From NCBI GenBank assembly GCA_030583925.1, contig CP129482.1, positions 806,001 through 870,000 of the forward strand: a stretch of DNA of 64,000 bases, read 5' to 3'. How positions within the stretch are numbered: the first letter of the stretch is position 1; every line of letters begins with the position of its first letter. Below the pieces are notes generated by a model that was not told the origin of the DNA, ran no database searches, and was given only the letters and a program-made list of their open reading frames with translations. Positions 17,563 to 27,003 of the stretch are shown piece after piece. The position numbers and the translations under genes were made by a program. The stretch comes from Anaerolineales bacterium (lineage in GTDB: Bacteria > Chloroflexota > Anaerolineae > Anaerolineales > Villigracilaceae).

Positions 17563-19035
17563 ATGAAAATCGATTCGTCCTCCCCGCGTTCCACCTCCCA
17601 TTGGACAACACGACTTGCGCGGCTTGCGTTTTTCACAACGTTGGCGCTCGCGCCAGTTCGCTTGCGCGCAGTCTTGCAGTCACGTCCCGTCGAAACGCTC
17701 TACAGCGATTACACCGACTTTCTGCTTTTCATCCCCGATGTTGCAATGCTCATCACGCTCATCGCCTGGGGATTTTCGCGGCGGCGGGATTCTTCTCCCT
17801 TTCGGCTTGGACCCGCGCTCATCTGGATTCCGCTAGCGGGATTAACCGCTTCTTCCCTGATTTCGGCTGTCTCAAGCGTGGACGCCTCGCTCTCCCTTTA
17901 TCACGCGCTTCGGTTATGCCTGCTGTTTTTGTTTTATCTCTACATCGTGAACGCGCGGATTTCATTGTTCGCCGTAAGCGTCGCGGCGGCGTTGCAAGGA
18001 CTGTTGCAAGCGGCGGTAGCGATTCCACAATCCATCCTTCAACGCTCGGTGGGATTACACTCCTTGGGCGAATATTTGCTCGATCCCGCTTGGTCAGGCG
18101 TGAGTGTCATTTCAGACGGAACAACCCGCTTCTTACGCGCCTACGGACTTTCGGATCATCCCAACATTTTGGGCGGATGCCTCGCCTTCAGCATGATCGT
18201 CCTTTTGACTTTGTATCTGCGAAGCGAGCGGAAAAATTCTCTAATTCTCGGATTTGCTTTCCTTCTCTTGAGTCTCGCGTTAGTCATGACCTTCTCGCGT
18301 TCCGCATGGCTGGCATTTCTAGCAGGCGCGGGCTTCATCGTCCTCTTTGATGCGAAGACGCGGGGCTGGGCGTCGGTCAAATCGGCGCTTCCGCTTTTCG
18401 CCTGCGCGTTGTTAGTAACTCTGCCGTTTGTCGTTACTAATGCCAATTACTTTGGCGCGCGCTTCAACGCGGGGAATTCGTTCGAAGCGGTCCGCACCGA
18501 GCGTGGAGCAGTGAAAGAACGGATATTCCTCATCGAAGCCGCCAACCATGTCTTTTCAAAACATGCGTTGACCGGGGTGGGCATGTCTGCGTCGCCGCTT
18601 GCTCTGAAAAATGAAATTCCTCAACTTCCCGAAACATTCAATTACCAACCGCCTCATTTCACGCTTCTAACCGTCGCCCTCGAGACTGGCATGTTCGGCG
18701 CGATCTTTTATTTCCTGTTGCTAATTCTTCCGTGGATCGCCTTCTCCCGCCGAGCAGACCTGCGCGCAAACTCGCAAACGATCGGTGCGATGGGACTCTT
18801 GCTCGCAATCACCATCGTTGGCTTCTTCGACTATTACACTTGGTTCTCCACTCCAGGCAGGCTATGGCAGTGGCTCGGCTGGGGTTTGTTTGCAGTTGCC
18901 GCAGAATCCCCTCACGCGCTCGCGCTGAGCGGAGGACGAAGTCCGCAGACGAAGCGGGGTGTGGAATCCCTCTCTCGCGCTGAGCGGAGCGGTAGCGGAG
19001 ACGAAGCGGGGAGAGGGCAGGGTGAGGGAAAATGA
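17563..19035 (+). CDS. O-antigen ligase / Wzy-type membrane protein
   Basis: A 490-residue protein with about ten hydrophobic segments and a long hydrophilic loop in the second half that contains the GVGMSASPLALKNE segment, the usual layout of Wzy polymerases and WaaL ligases. It would polymerise or attach surface polysaccharide at the membrane. A TATAAT (17535-17540) lies 22 bases before ATG 17563. The last 40 or so residues (from HALALSGGRSP to the end) are Arg/Gly/Ser-rich and are encoded by two copies of a CGCTGAGCGGAG...GACGAAGCGGGG repeat, unlike the rest of the protein. Overlaps the GT2 gene by ATGA. Confidence 0.85.
   Translation: MKIDSSSPRSTSHWTTRLARLAFFTTLALAPVRLRAVLQSRPVETLYSDYTDFLLFIPDVAMLITLIAWGFSRRRDSSPFRLGPALIWIPLAGLTASSLISAVSSVDASLSLYHALRLCLLFLFYLYIVNARISLFAVSVAAALQGLLQAAVAIPQSILQRSVGLHSLGEYLLDPAWSGVSVISDGTTRFLRAYGLSDHPNILGGCLAFSMIVLLTLYLRSERKNSLILGFAFLLLSLALVMTFSRSAWLAFLAGAGFIVLFDAKTRGWASVKSALPLFACALLVTLPFVVTNANYFGARFNAGNSFEAVRTERGAVKERIFLIEAANHVFSKHALTGVGMSASPLALKNEIPQLPETFNYQPPHFTLLTVALETGMFGAIFYFLLLILPWIAFSRRADLRANSQTIGAMGLLLAITIVGFFDYYTWFSTPGRLWQWLGWGLFAVAAESPHALALSGGRSPQTKRGVESLSRAERSGSGDEAGRGQGEGK
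18905..19030. repeat. Tandem degenerate repeat inside the ligase gene 3' end
   Basis: Two units with CGCGCTGAGCGGAG and GACGAAGCGGGG, followed by GAGAGGGCAGGGTGAGGG. It writes the hydrophilic C-terminal tail of the O-antigen ligase-like protein and its stop overlaps the next ATG. Confidence 0.7.
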
Positions 19036-20537
19036 GCGCTCTCGACTTCCTCTTCATCCCCGTCACCGTAATTTACTTCCTCGTCGTCACGACGCTATTC
19101 ATCTACGGCTTGAACTTTTTATACCTGTCCTATCACGCGTGGAAGCGGCGCGACGCGCTGACGTCCGAACCATTGCCTCTCAAAACCGAATCGCTGCCGT
19201 TCGTCACGGTTCAACTGCCGATCTACAACGAGTTATACGTTGCCGAGCGGTTGATCGAAGCCGCCGCGGCGCTCGACTATCCGCCCAGCCGATTCGAAAT
19301 CCAAGTGTTGGACGATTCCACAGACGAGACAGTTTCACTCGTCGCGCGAAGCGTGGATCGTATCCGAGCGCGAGGAATCCAAATCCATCATCTGCATCGC
19401 ACGGATCGTCAGGGATTCAAAGCGGGCGCGTTGGCTCACGGTTTGCAAACTGCGCGAGGCGAGTTCATCGCCGTCTTCGACGCGGACTTTGTGCCGCGTC
19501 CCGATTTTCTAAAAAGGTTGTTGCCGTATTTCGACGCGGATGATATCGCCTTTGTGCAAGCGCGTTGGGGACATTTGAACGGCGGTTATTCATTGCTCAC
19601 GTTTTTACAATCGCTTTCGCTCGACGCGCATTTTGCTGTGGAGCAACTCGCGCGTTCGCAGTTGGGCTTGTGGTTTAACTTCAACGGCACGGCGGGCATA
19701 TGGCGCAAATCGGCGATCGTTGATTCGGGCGGATGGAAAGCCGAGACGCTCACCGAAGACCTCGACCTTTCGTATCGCGCGTACTTGCGCGGTTGGCGCG
19801 CGCGCTACGCGGGCGAAGTGGAAGCGCCGTCGGAATTGCCTGTCAGTTTTACCGCGTTCCGCCGCCAGCAACATCGTTGGGCGCACGGCGGATTCGATTG
19901 CGCGGTCCGTTATATTCCGCAGATCTGGAAATCCGACGCAACCCTCGCGCGCAAGATTCAAGCGAGCCTGCATCTCACAGGTTATCTGATTCATTTATTA
20001 TTGTTCGCGTGCGTATTTTTATATCCGCTCGTGGTCGCCATCTCCGAACGCTATCCGGGCTTGATCAGTTTATTCGGCATCGCAGTTGTCTTCAACTTCA
20101 CCGCGCTCGCGCCGATCGCATTGGTGGCGGTCGCGCAAAACTCGTTACGCAAACGCTGGTTCGCATTGTTGCCATACATGGTCGCGCTTGCCGCGCTCGG
20201 CGCGGGTCTCATGCTCAACACGTTGCGCGCCGCGTGGCAAGTGTGGGCGGGTCGTCGCGGCGCCTTCGAGCGCACGCCGAAGTACGGCATCACCGCCCGC
20301 GCACAAAAATGGGAATCGAGGCGTTACTACGTCAAAGTGGATTGGCTCGTCCTCTTCGAAATTGTCCTCGCGTTGTTCAATCTCGGCACGGTCTGGCTTG
20401 CGTGGCAAAATTCCAATTGGCTGATCGCGCTGTACGCGGGAATCTTCGCGGCGGGACTCTTCTTCAACTCTGGCTTGACGATTCTTCAGGCGATTCAAAG
20501 ACGCTTCCCGCGCGGACTTACGGTTGATTCACCCTAG
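19032..20537 (+). CDS. Processive GT2 glycosyltransferase (cellulose/glucomannan synthase-like)
   Basis: A 501-residue membrane enzyme with an N-terminal helix (VTVIYFLVVTTLFIYGLNFLY), a cytosolic GT-A domain and several C-terminal helices. The catalytic set is visible: LDDSTDET, FDADFVP (DxD), TEDLDLSYR (TED) and QQHRW (QxxRW), the signature of processive beta-glycan synthases. It likely builds a beta-linked polysaccharide at the membrane. No PilZ domain is seen. It is joined to the upstream ligase-like gene by a four-base overlap. Confidence 0.92.
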   Translation: MSALDFLFIPVTVIYFLVVTTLFIYGLNFLYLSYHAWKRRDALTSEPLPLKTESLPFVTVQLPIYNELYVAERLIEAAAALDYPPSRFEIQVLDDSTDETVSLVARSVDRIRARGIQIHHLHRTDRQGFKAGALAHGLQTARGEFIAVFDADFVPRPDFLKRLLPYFDADDIAFVQARWGHLNGGYSLLTFLQSLSLDAHFAVEQLARSQLGLWFNFNGTAGIWRKSAIVDSGGWKAETLTEDLDLSYRAYLRGWRARYAGEVEAPSELPVSFTAFRRQQHRWAHGGFDCAVRYIPQIWKSDATLARKIQASLHLTGYLIHLLLFACVFLYPLVVAISERYPGLISLFGIAVVFNFTALAPIALVAVAQNSLRKRWFALLPYMVALAALGAGLMLNTLRAAWQVWAGRRGAFERTPKYGITARAQKWESRRYYVKVDWLVLFEIVLALFNLGTVWLAWQNSNWLIALYAGIFAAGLFFNSGLTILQAIQRRFPRGLTVDSP

Positions 20538-20549
20538 GCGACTTTATCC

Positions 20550-21518
20550 ATGTCCCCCACCTCCATCTCCCTCGAACGCGCCATCCTCGAAGCGCTCGCC
20601 TACTCCGACATCTTCGATCATCCACTGCGCTTCGACGAGTTGCTTCGTTATCTTCCAACACGCGCAGGGAAAGAAAATTTATCTTCCGCGTTGACTTCGT
20701 TGGACGGGCAAATTGGAACGTGCGATGAATATTTCTTTTTGGCAGGGCGCGAGGAGACCGTCGAGATTCGCAAACAACGCCTCGCGCGCTCCGAAAACTT
20801 ATTGCCTCACGCTCTCCGTTATGGAAAAATCCTCGGCGCGCTTCCGTTTATCCGCATGGTCGCGTTGACGGGTTCCCTTGCAATGTTGAATATTTCCAAG
20901 AATGCCGATTTCGATTACATGCTCGTCGCCGCGAAGGGACGCGTCTGGACGGCGCGCGCCTTCGCGCTGGCGCTCAATCGCGTGGCGCGGCTGTCCGGTC
21001 ACACCATTTGCCCGAATCTCATCGTCTCCGAATCCGCGCTCGAATGGCGCTTGCACGATCTCTATTCTGCGCGAGAATTGGTTCAAATGATTCCGATTGC
21101 AGGGATGGACGTGTACCGGCGCGTGATGGAGGTCAATGCTTGGGCTATGGAAATCCTCCCAAACGCAGGCATGTCATTGCGAGGAGGGCTGACCGAAGCG
21201 GAGCGAAGTCGAAGCCCGACGAAGCAATCCCCGTCGCTGTTGAGGAGATTGCTTCGTCGCTCGCTCCGTTCGCTCCTCGCAACGACAGAGTGGTGTCTGC
21301 ATGGCAAACTCGGCGACAAACTCGAAGCGTGGGAAATGACCCGCAAGATTGCGCGCTTCTCCAATCAACCCGGCTTCGGCGAAGAGACCGTCTTCAACGC
21401 CGAAGTTTGTCAGGGAAATTTCCATCACCACCGCAAATGGACGCGAGAAATCTTTGAGCAGAAACTTTCCGCGCTTGAAAAAGAAGTGACAGTCACCTTC
21501 AAGGTGACTGTCACCTGA
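20550..21518 (+). CDS. Nucleotidyltransferase-like protein carrying an inserted repeat
   Basis: A 322-residue protein. The segment ALTGSLAMLNISKNADFDYMLVA has the GS-x-x-D-x-D spacing of the pol-beta nucleotidyltransferase fold, with the second Asp replaced by Tyr after DFD. A helical N-terminal region (LEALAYSDIFDHPLRFDELLRYL) looks like a winged helix. Residues about 208-246 (SLRGGLTEAERSRSPTK onward) are encoded by a 116-bp palindromic repeat, and the frame stays open through it. The C-terminus (TVTFKVTVT) also looks repeat-derived. Found between polysaccharide genes and a radical SAM gene; function unknown. Confidence 0.65.
   Translation: MSPTSISLERAILEALAYSDIFDHPLRFDELLRYLPTRAGKENLSSALTSLDGQIGTCDEYFFLAGREETVEIRKQRLARSENLLPHALRYGKILGALPFIRMVALTGSLAMLNISKNADFDYMLVAAKGRVWTARAFALALNRVARLSGHTICPNLIVSESALEWRLHDLYSARELVQMIPIAGMDVYRRVMEVNAWAMEILPNAGMSLRGGLTEAERSRSPTKQSPSLLRRLLRRSLRSLLATTEWCLHGKLGDKLEAWEMTRKIARFSNQPGFGEETVFNAEVCQGNFHHHRKWTREIFEQKLSALEKEVTVTFKVTVT
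21172..21287. repeat. Palindromic repeat, family A, inside a coding gene
   Basis: TGTCATTGCGAGGAG (21172-21186) and CTCCTCGCAACGACA (21273-21287) bound the element, with inner CGACGAAGCAATCCCC and GAGGAGATTGCTTCGTCG. It is the same family as 13864-13956 and is read through as protein. Confidence 0.85.
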
Positions 21519-21524
21519 ATTGCC

Positions 21525-22925
21525 ATGACCCAAATCCTCCTCGGTCAATCCTACTACCTTCGCTTTGACCCCAAACTGTGGGAAGCGATGCAACCCTATC
21601 CGCCGCTGGGAACTCTGTATGCCGCGAGTTGGCTTCGTCAGCACGGATACGACGTCGCGCTGTTCGACGCCATGTTAGCAGAGTCGGAGGATGAGTGGGC
21701 GGCCGCACTCGATGAACACAAGCCGCGTTACGCCGTCATCTACGAAGATAACTTCAACTATCTGTCCAAGATGTGCCTCTTGCGGATGCGCGAAGCCGCG
21801 TTCAAAATGATTCATATGGCAAAATCACGCGGATGCGTGGTCATCCTCTGCGGCGCGGACGCGACCGATCATTTCGCAGATTATCTCGCTCAGGGCGCGG
21901 ACTACTGCATCCTCGGCGAAGGGGAGGAGAGTCTGCTAGAGTTGTTGAATCAGCTCGAAGGGAGGAATGAAGCGGAGAACATCATCGGCGTTGCCTCACG
22001 CAATACGCAATACGCAGTCCGCAGATCCGACATCACAAATCTGGATAAATTACCTTTCCCTGCTTGGGATTTGGTTGACATTCAAAAATACAAAAATATC
22101 TGGCTGAAACATCACGGCTATTTTTCGATGAACATGGTGACGACGCGCGGCTGTCCGTATCATTGCAACTGGTGTGCCAAGCCGATCTGGGGTCAGCGTT
22201 ACAACTCGCGCTCGCCTGAGAACGTGGCCGCCGAGATGAAATGGATCAAAGAAAATTTTTCGCCCGATCACATTTGGTTTGCCGATGATATTCTGGGCTT
22301 GAAGCCAAATTGGATCGAAAAATTCGCCGCGTTGTTGCAAGAGGCAGATGCGATCATCCCGTTCAAATGTTTACAGCGCGCGGACTTGGTCAACGAAAAG
22401 ACCGCGTCCGCGCTAGCGCAAGCGGGATGCAAGACCGTGTGGATTGGCGCCGAGTCAGGCTCGCAAAAAATTCTCGACGCGATGGACAAAGGCGACACGG
22501 TGGAAGATATTTACAACGCCGCGCGGCTCTTGCGAGAAAATGGAATCGAAGTGGGGTTCTTTTTGCAATTCGGCTACCCAGGCGAAACGTGGGACGACGT
22601 GCAAAAGACGTTGAAGATGGTGCGCGAGTGCGCGCCCGACGACATAGGCATTTCGGTTTCGTACCCACTGCCCGGCACGAAATTTTTCGAACGCGTCAAA
22701 TTGGAACTCGGCGAGAAACAAAACTGGGCAGACTCGGAAGACCTCGCCATGCTCTATCGCGGTCCCTTCCCGACCGAGTTTTATCGGATTTTGCATGGAC
22801 GCGTCCATTATGAATTTCGCGCGTGGAAAGTTTTGAGGCAACCGTCTCTGCGCGGGCTGATCAATGTGCCGAGAAATTTATTTGGGTTGGCGAAAAGCGA
22901 GATGCAATTGAGGAACTATCTATGA
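21525..22925 (+). CDS. B12-binding radical SAM protein
   Basis: A 466-residue protein with an N-terminal cobalamin-binding-like Rossmann domain (PPLGTLYAASWLRQHGYDVALFDA) and a central radical SAM domain with the 4Fe-4S motif CPYHCNWC near residue 210. These features define the B12-dependent radical SAM group, often methyltransferases or ring-forming enzymes. The C-terminal region runs into the next gene by an ATGA overlap with a SAM methyltransferase. The classic DxHxxG base-off motif is not seen, so cobalamin use is unproven. Substrate unknown. Confidence 0.88.
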   Translation: MTQILLGQSYYLRFDPKLWEAMQPYPPLGTLYAASWLRQHGYDVALFDAMLAESEDEWAAALDEHKPRYAVIYEDNFNYLSKMCLLRMREAAFKMIHMAKSRGCVVILCGADATDHFADYLAQGADYCILGEGEESLLELLNQLEGRNEAENIIGVASRNTQYAVRRSDITNLDKLPFPAWDLVDIQKYKNIWLKHHGYFSMNMVTTRGCPYHCNWCAKPIWGQRYNSRSPENVAAEMKWIKENFSPDHIWFADDILGLKPNWIEKFAALLQEADAIIPFKCLQRADLVNEKTASALAQAGCKTVWIGAESGSQKILDAMDKGDTVEDIYNAARLLRENGIEVGFFLQFGYPGETWDDVQKTLKMVRECAPDDIGISVSYPLPGTKFFERVKLELGEKQNWADSEDLAMLYRGPFPTEFYRILHGRVHYEFRAWKVLRQPSLRGLINVPRNLFGLAKSEMQLRNYL

Positions 22926-23737
22926 ACGACAGCGTTTTGAATGGAAGCGCCTTCGAAACCGTCGCCGAAGCGTACAACCGCAACGCGGACAAATATGACG
23001 AATTCATCGAGAACAACCCCAATCTCCAGCGGATGAGGCGCAAGGTGTATGCTCACGTCACATCACTGTTGACACAAAGCTCACGCATCCTCGACCTCGC
23101 TTGCGGCACAGGTACAGACGCGTTCTGGTTCGCCCAACACGGATACACCATCCACGGCGTAGACATCTCCGATGGCATGTTGAACCGTGCAAAAGAAAAG
23201 GCAAAACAACTTGGGCTGGAATCCCGCGCCACATTTGAGCATCTTTCTTACACCGAACTCGGCAAACTTGCCAAGAATCAATTCGATCTCACGTTCTCCA
23301 ACTTTGGCGGATTGAATTGCGTTTCCGATTTGAAACTCGTCGCCGAACAAGTCCGTCCGCTTCTCAAACCGAACGCGCTTGTCGTCTGGGCGCTCATGCC
23401 GCCGTTCTGCCTGTGGGAATCCGCCATGCTCTTGCGCGGGCGATTCAAACTCGCCACGCGCCGATACGCGGGTAAGTCCACCGTTTTCAAAGAAGGACTC
23501 AACTATCCCGTTTATTACTACACCCCGAAACAAGTCGCGCGTGCTTGGGGCAAAGATTTTGAACTTGTTTCTGTCCGCGCGTTATCGGTCATCACGCCGC
23601 CTGCCACGAACAAAGAATTCGCCATCCAACGTCCGCGCCTGTTTCAGTTTCTGAGCAAACTCGACGACGCGCTCGAGTCAAAGTTTCCATTCAAATATTG
23701 GGGCGATTTCACCATCGTGACTCTCCGGCGAAAATAA
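22922..23737 (+). CDS. Class I SAM-dependent methyltransferase
   Basis: A 271-residue protein starting at ATG 22922, which overlaps the stop of the radical SAM gene; a longer frame from 22823 lies inside that gene and is rejected. Motif I is ILDLACGTGTDAFWFAQHG, followed by GVDISDGMLNRAKEKAK (acidic residue binding the SAM ribose). The C-terminal half (YYYTPKQVARAWGKDFELV) matches small-molecule methyltransferases. It may modify a sugar, lipid or the product of the preceding enzyme. Confidence 0.9.
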   Translation: MNDSVLNGSAFETVAEAYNRNADKYDEFIENNPNLQRMRRKVYAHVTSLLTQSSRILDLACGTGTDAFWFAQHGYTIHGVDISDGMLNRAKEKAKQLGLESRATFEHLSYTELGKLAKNQFDLTFSNFGGLNCVSDLKLVAEQVRPLLKPNALVVWALMPPFCLWESAMLLRGRFKLATRRYAGKSTVFKEGLNYPVYYYTPKQVARAWGKDFELVSVRALSVITPPATNKEFAIQRPRLFQFLSKLDDALESKFPFKYWGDFTIVTLRRK

Positions 23738-23739
23738 TA

Positions 23740-23812
23740 TTCACCGCAAAGTTCGCAAAGCGCGCGAAGTTAATGTATTTTCTTAGCGAACTTCGCGTGC
23801 TTTGCGGTAAAA
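23740..23812. repeat. Palindromic repeat, family C (ACCGCAAAG type)
   Basis: ACCGCAAAG (23743-23751) pairs with CTTTGCGGT (23800-23808), and GCGCGCGAAGTT (23760-23771) with AACTTCGCGTGC (23789-23800, one mismatch). It fills the gap between methyltransferase and flippase genes. Confidence 0.75.
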
Positions 23813-23813
23813 C

Positions 23814-24983
23814 ATGACTTCCCTCCGCCGCAACTCCCTCTACCTCCTCCTCGCCCGTCTCACCGCGCAAGGACTCGCGCTCCTCTTCATTGCCGTCGTT
23901 GCCCGCCGCCTCGGAATCGCGGATTTCGGTCAATTCACTTTCATCGCGGCGCTGCTCCTTCTCGGCAACACTTTCACCAACTTCGGCTCCGACACATTCC
24001 TCATCCGTGAACTCGCCCGCGCAGGCAAACCCACCGACCTCATCGCTCGCGCCCTCTCCCTCCAACTCGCCCTCTCCGCCGTTTGGGTTTTCGCCACAAT
24101 CCTCCTCCGTCCCAATTCTCTGCTCCTCCTCTATTCTTTTTCTCTCTTCCCTCTCGCCCTCTTCTCCGTCGCCACCGCCACCCTGCGCGCCTTCGAACGC
24201 ATGGATTTAGTTTGGACTCTCAGCCTCGTCAACGGCGTCGTTCAACTTGTTGCGGCATTTTTTTCTTTGGATATTTCCACCCTCTGTCTCTATCTCCTCA
24301 TCGGACATTTCCTCATCGCCGCTTTTTCCTCCGTAGTCTGCATCGCTTCTCTTCCGACGTTCAGCCTGCTCCCGCCTAGAATTTTTTATCCCCTCCTCAA
24401 ACTGACTCTCCCCTTCGCCGCGTTGACGTTCCTCCTCGTCCTCTCGCAACGCCTCGGCGTGTTGACCGTCTCCGCCCTCCTCGGCGACTCAGCCACTGGC
24501 GTCTTCTCCTCCGTCTCCCGCGTCGTGGATGGGCTCAAACTTGGTCATTACGCCATCCTCGGCGCGTTGCTTCCCGTCATTTCACGCGGCACAACCGAAT
24601 CGAAACAAAGTTTTCGCAAAGCATTTTTCTTTCTCATGGGGATGACGCTTGCAATGGCAATCGTGCTTTCAATCTTCTCACGAATGATTATCTTGATTTT
24701 GTACGGCGAAAAATTCACATCTGCCATTCCTCTGCTTTCCCTGCTTGGTTGGAGTCTGATCCCCTACACCGTTTCCTCTTTCATCTCCTACGACCTCATC
24801 GCGCGTGGACAAGAGAAAACGCTAGTCAAAGCCACCGCAATTTCGCTCGCCGTTTTTCTGATTTTATACCTCTGGCTGATTCCGGCATACAATCTGCATG
24901 GAGCCATCTACGCCGCGTTGGTTGGTGAGATAATTCAAGCGATCATCCTTGTCAATGCGAGCTGCCAAAGCAATTTCCAATGA
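23814..24983 (+). CDS. Polysaccharide flippase (MOP/Wzx-like)
   Basis: A 389-residue, strongly hydrophobic protein with about eleven predicted helices. The N-terminal RRNSLYLLLARLTAQGLALLFIAVVARRLGIADFGQFTF is the family hallmark of lipopolysaccharide-unit flippases (MOP superfamily). It would move lipid-linked glycan across the membrane. It is slightly shorter than the usual 420-480, so one or two C-terminal helices may be missing. Codons are unusually rich in CTC and CCC. It closes the polysaccharide cluster. Confidence 0.85.
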   Translation: MTSLRRNSLYLLLARLTAQGLALLFIAVVARRLGIADFGQFTFIAALLLLGNTFTNFGSDTFLIRELARAGKPTDLIARALSLQLALSAVWVFATILLRPNSLLLLYSFSLFPLALFSVATATLRAFERMDLVWTLSLVNGVVQLVAAFFSLDISTLCLYLLIGHFLIAAFSSVVCIASLPTFSLLPPRIFYPLLKLTLPFAALTFLLVLSQRLGVLTVSALLGDSATGVFSSVSRVVDGLKLGHYAILGALLPVISRGTTESKQSFRKAFFFLMGMTLAMAIVLSIFSRMIILILYGEKFTSAIPLLSLLGWSLIPYTVSSFISYDLIARGQEKTLVKATAISLAVFLILYLWLIPAYNLHGAIYAALVGEIIQAIILVNASCQSNFQ

Positions 24984-25017
24984 CCTTTGACCATAGACAA
25001 TTGTTCATGGTCAATCG
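24984..25017. repeat. Short inverted repeat, family D (TTGACCAT type)
   Basis: TTTGACCATAGACAATTG and TTCATGGTCAA form an imperfect palindrome before the phosphorylase gene. A similar string (TTGACCATGGACGATGGACA, 5026-5045) lies inside the dihydroorotate dehydrogenase-like gene. Confidence 0.55.
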
Positions 25018-25040
25018 TCCAGGGTCATCCTCAAACCACT

Positions 25041-25799
25041 ATGCCAAACCTCGATTCCGACCCCATCCTCACTCCCTCCGCACTCCTCGCCTACCGCCGC
25101 GCCAACGGACAATTACCCGACTTCCCCGCGCCGCGCGCGGTCATCTTCATACCGCAAAAAAGTTTGGCAGAGTATGTTTTGCGCCAACATTCCACAAAAC
25201 GAATCAAAGGCTTTCTCGGCGATTTCCACCTTCTCAAACGCACAGGCGGGCAAGTTGCCCTCTCCACAAATTTTGGTATCGGCGCGCCGGTTATCGGTGG
25301 TCTCACCGACGAGTTCGCCGCGCTTGGCGTCAAGCAATTTTTTCTCATCGGCATGGCAGGCGCTTTGCAACCCGAATTGACGACAGGGAGTCTCGTCCTT
25401 TCAACGGGCGCGGTTCGCGGCGAAGGAGTCTCTCAGCATTATCTTCCTCCTCAACAAACTGTTGAAGCTTCAACTGCCATGATTCAAGGCATTAGCCAAA
25501 TTCTCGCCAAACAAAATCATCCGCATCAACTCGGCGTCACATGGACGACCGACGCGCCGTTCCGTGAACTTCGCAAGGATGTGTTGCAACATCAAAAAGA
25601 AGGCGTCCTCGCGGTGGATATGGAAGCCGCGGCGATGCTGGCGGTGGCGGAAGCGAATCGTTGTTCTGCGATTGCATTGTTTTCCATTGCCGATCAATTG
25701 AGCGAAGGTCGCTGGCGAATGGCAAACGATCTGCGTCTCGCGCAAAACGGATTGAAAACTCTCTTCAATGCCGCGTTTGAGTTTCTTGTGTCAACGTAG
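25041..25799 (+). CDS. Nucleoside phosphorylase (uridine/purine phosphorylase family)
   Basis: From ATG 25041 the protein has 252 residues; the frame upstream to 24987 is made of a family D repeat. Family features: GIGAPVIGGLTDEFAALGVKQFFLIGMAGAL (phosphate and ribose sites) and the VDMEAAAMLAVAEANRCSAIALFSIAD segment with the catalytic EAA region. It splits a nucleoside with phosphate for salvage. Base specificity is not clear from sequence. The 3' end overlaps galK by nine bases, tail to tail. Confidence 0.88.
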   Translation: MPNLDSDPILTPSALLAYRRANGQLPDFPAPRAVIFIPQKSLAEYVLRQHSTKRIKGFLGDFHLLKRTGGQVALSTNFGIGAPVIGGLTDEFAALGVKQFFLIGMAGALQPELTTGSLVLSTGAVRGEGVSQHYLPPQQTVEASTAMIQGISQILAKQNHPHQLGVTWTTDAPFRELRKDVLQHQKEGVLAVDMEAAAMLAVAEANRCSAIALFSIADQLSEGRWRMANDLRLAQNGLKTLFNAAFEFLVST

Positions 25800-26963
25800 C
25801 AACCCCGCGCCGTTCGACGGATGCGAAATAGTAACCTGCGGCGCGATGCTCGTTTCATCTTCGTATTTTTTCGCTAGCGCGCTTGAAAATTTTTCCGCCA
25901 GATTTTTTTCAACCAGATTTACCGTGCAACCGCCGAAGCCCGCGCCGGTGAGCCGCGCGCCATAGCAACCCTCGAGCGATTGCGCGATGGCGACCACCGT
26001 CTCCAATTCGGGACACGACACTTCATATAAATCGCGCAAACTGACGTGACACGCGTTCATCAACGCGCCGAATTTTTGGACGTCCCCCGCTTCGAGCGCC
26101 GGTTCAGCCTGCCTCGCCCTAGCAATCTCCTCCACCACGTGACGCGCTCGCATCCCAACCTCGTGCGGAAGCGTGTTCGCCAAACGGTTGAAATCCTCCA
26201 CGCTCACATCCCGCAGCGATTTAATTTCAGGTAGATGATTTTGCAACAACCTCACCGCCTCTTCGCACGCGGCGCGGCGATTGTTGTATTCGCCCGAAGT
26301 CAATTTGCGGCGCACGGTTGTATCGGCAATGATGATAGAAATATGTTCCGGCAGGGGCAGGGTTTTCCATTCCAGCGAGCGACAATCGAGCAGGAGCAAG
26401 TTCCCTTCCACGCCGCACGCCGAGGCGAATTGGTCCATGATGCCGCTTTTCACGCCGACGTATTCATTCTCCGCTTTTTGGGCGAGGAGGGCGAGTTGCA
26501 TGGGCGGGAGAGTCCAGCCGCCGAGGGTTTGCCACGCGACCGCGAACGCCATCTCCACCGACGCAGAGGAACTCAAGCCCGCGCCGCGCGGCACGTCGGA
26601 GGCGAAGACCGCGTTGATGTTCGGCGCGGCAAGATTTTCTTCGAGTAAACTCCACATCACGCCGGCGGGATAATGCGCCCAATCGGGGAGCGGAGTTCCG
26701 TCGGGCTGGGTTTTATTCGAAATGGTTTGGGGTGAGAAAAAGGCTGACTGGTTCAGGTCAACAGCCAAAACGGAGGAATGAAGCGTTGTCGAAGGGGCGA
26801 AGGCGATGAAGGTGGCGCGGTCGATCGCGGCGGGTAAAACGAATCCGCCGTTGTAATCCACATGTTCGCCGAGTAGATTGACCCTGCCCGGCGCGCGGGC
26901 GATGTGCGCGGGGACGCGTCCGAATGTGTCTTTGAAAATTTTTGCGATGCGTTCCGCTTGCAT
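25791..26963 (-). CDS. galK: Galactokinase
   Basis: A 390-residue GHMP kinase that phosphorylates galactose at C1. The three family motifs are present: RAPGRVNLLGEHVDYNGGFVLP (substrate binding; the Glu-His-x-Asp that contacts galactose), VPRGAGLSSSASVEMAFA (phosphate loop) and LTGAGFGGCTVNLV. Full length. No other Leloir gene lies near it. ATG 26963 agrees with the family start. Confidence 0.95.
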   Translation of the reverse strand: MQAERIAKIFKDTFGRVPAHIARAPGRVNLLGEHVDYNGGFVLPAAIDRATFIAFAPSTTLHSSVLAVDLNQSAFFSPQTISNKTQPDGTPLPDWAHYPAGVMWSLLEENLAAPNINAVFASDVPRGAGLSSSASVEMAFAVAWQTLGGWTLPPMQLALLAQKAENEYVGVKSGIMDQFASACGVEGNLLLLDCRSLEWKTLPLPEHISIIIADTTVRRKLTSGEYNNRRAACEEAVRLLQNHLPEIKSLRDVSVEDFNRLANTLPHEVGMRARHVVEEIARARQAEPALEAGDVQKFGALMNACHVSLRDLYEVSCPELETVVAIAQSLEGCYGARLTGAGFGGCTVNLVEKNLAEKFSSALAKKYEDETSIAPQVTISHPSNGAGLLR

Positions 26964-27003
26964 GTGCGGATTGTAACAAACGGCTGAGAACTTGGTTAGG
27001 AAT

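Noticed and set aside
22823..22921. Upstream start for the methyltransferase at 22823
   Set aside because: It lies within the radical SAM coding region; ATG 22922 gives the usual ATGA overlap and the family start.
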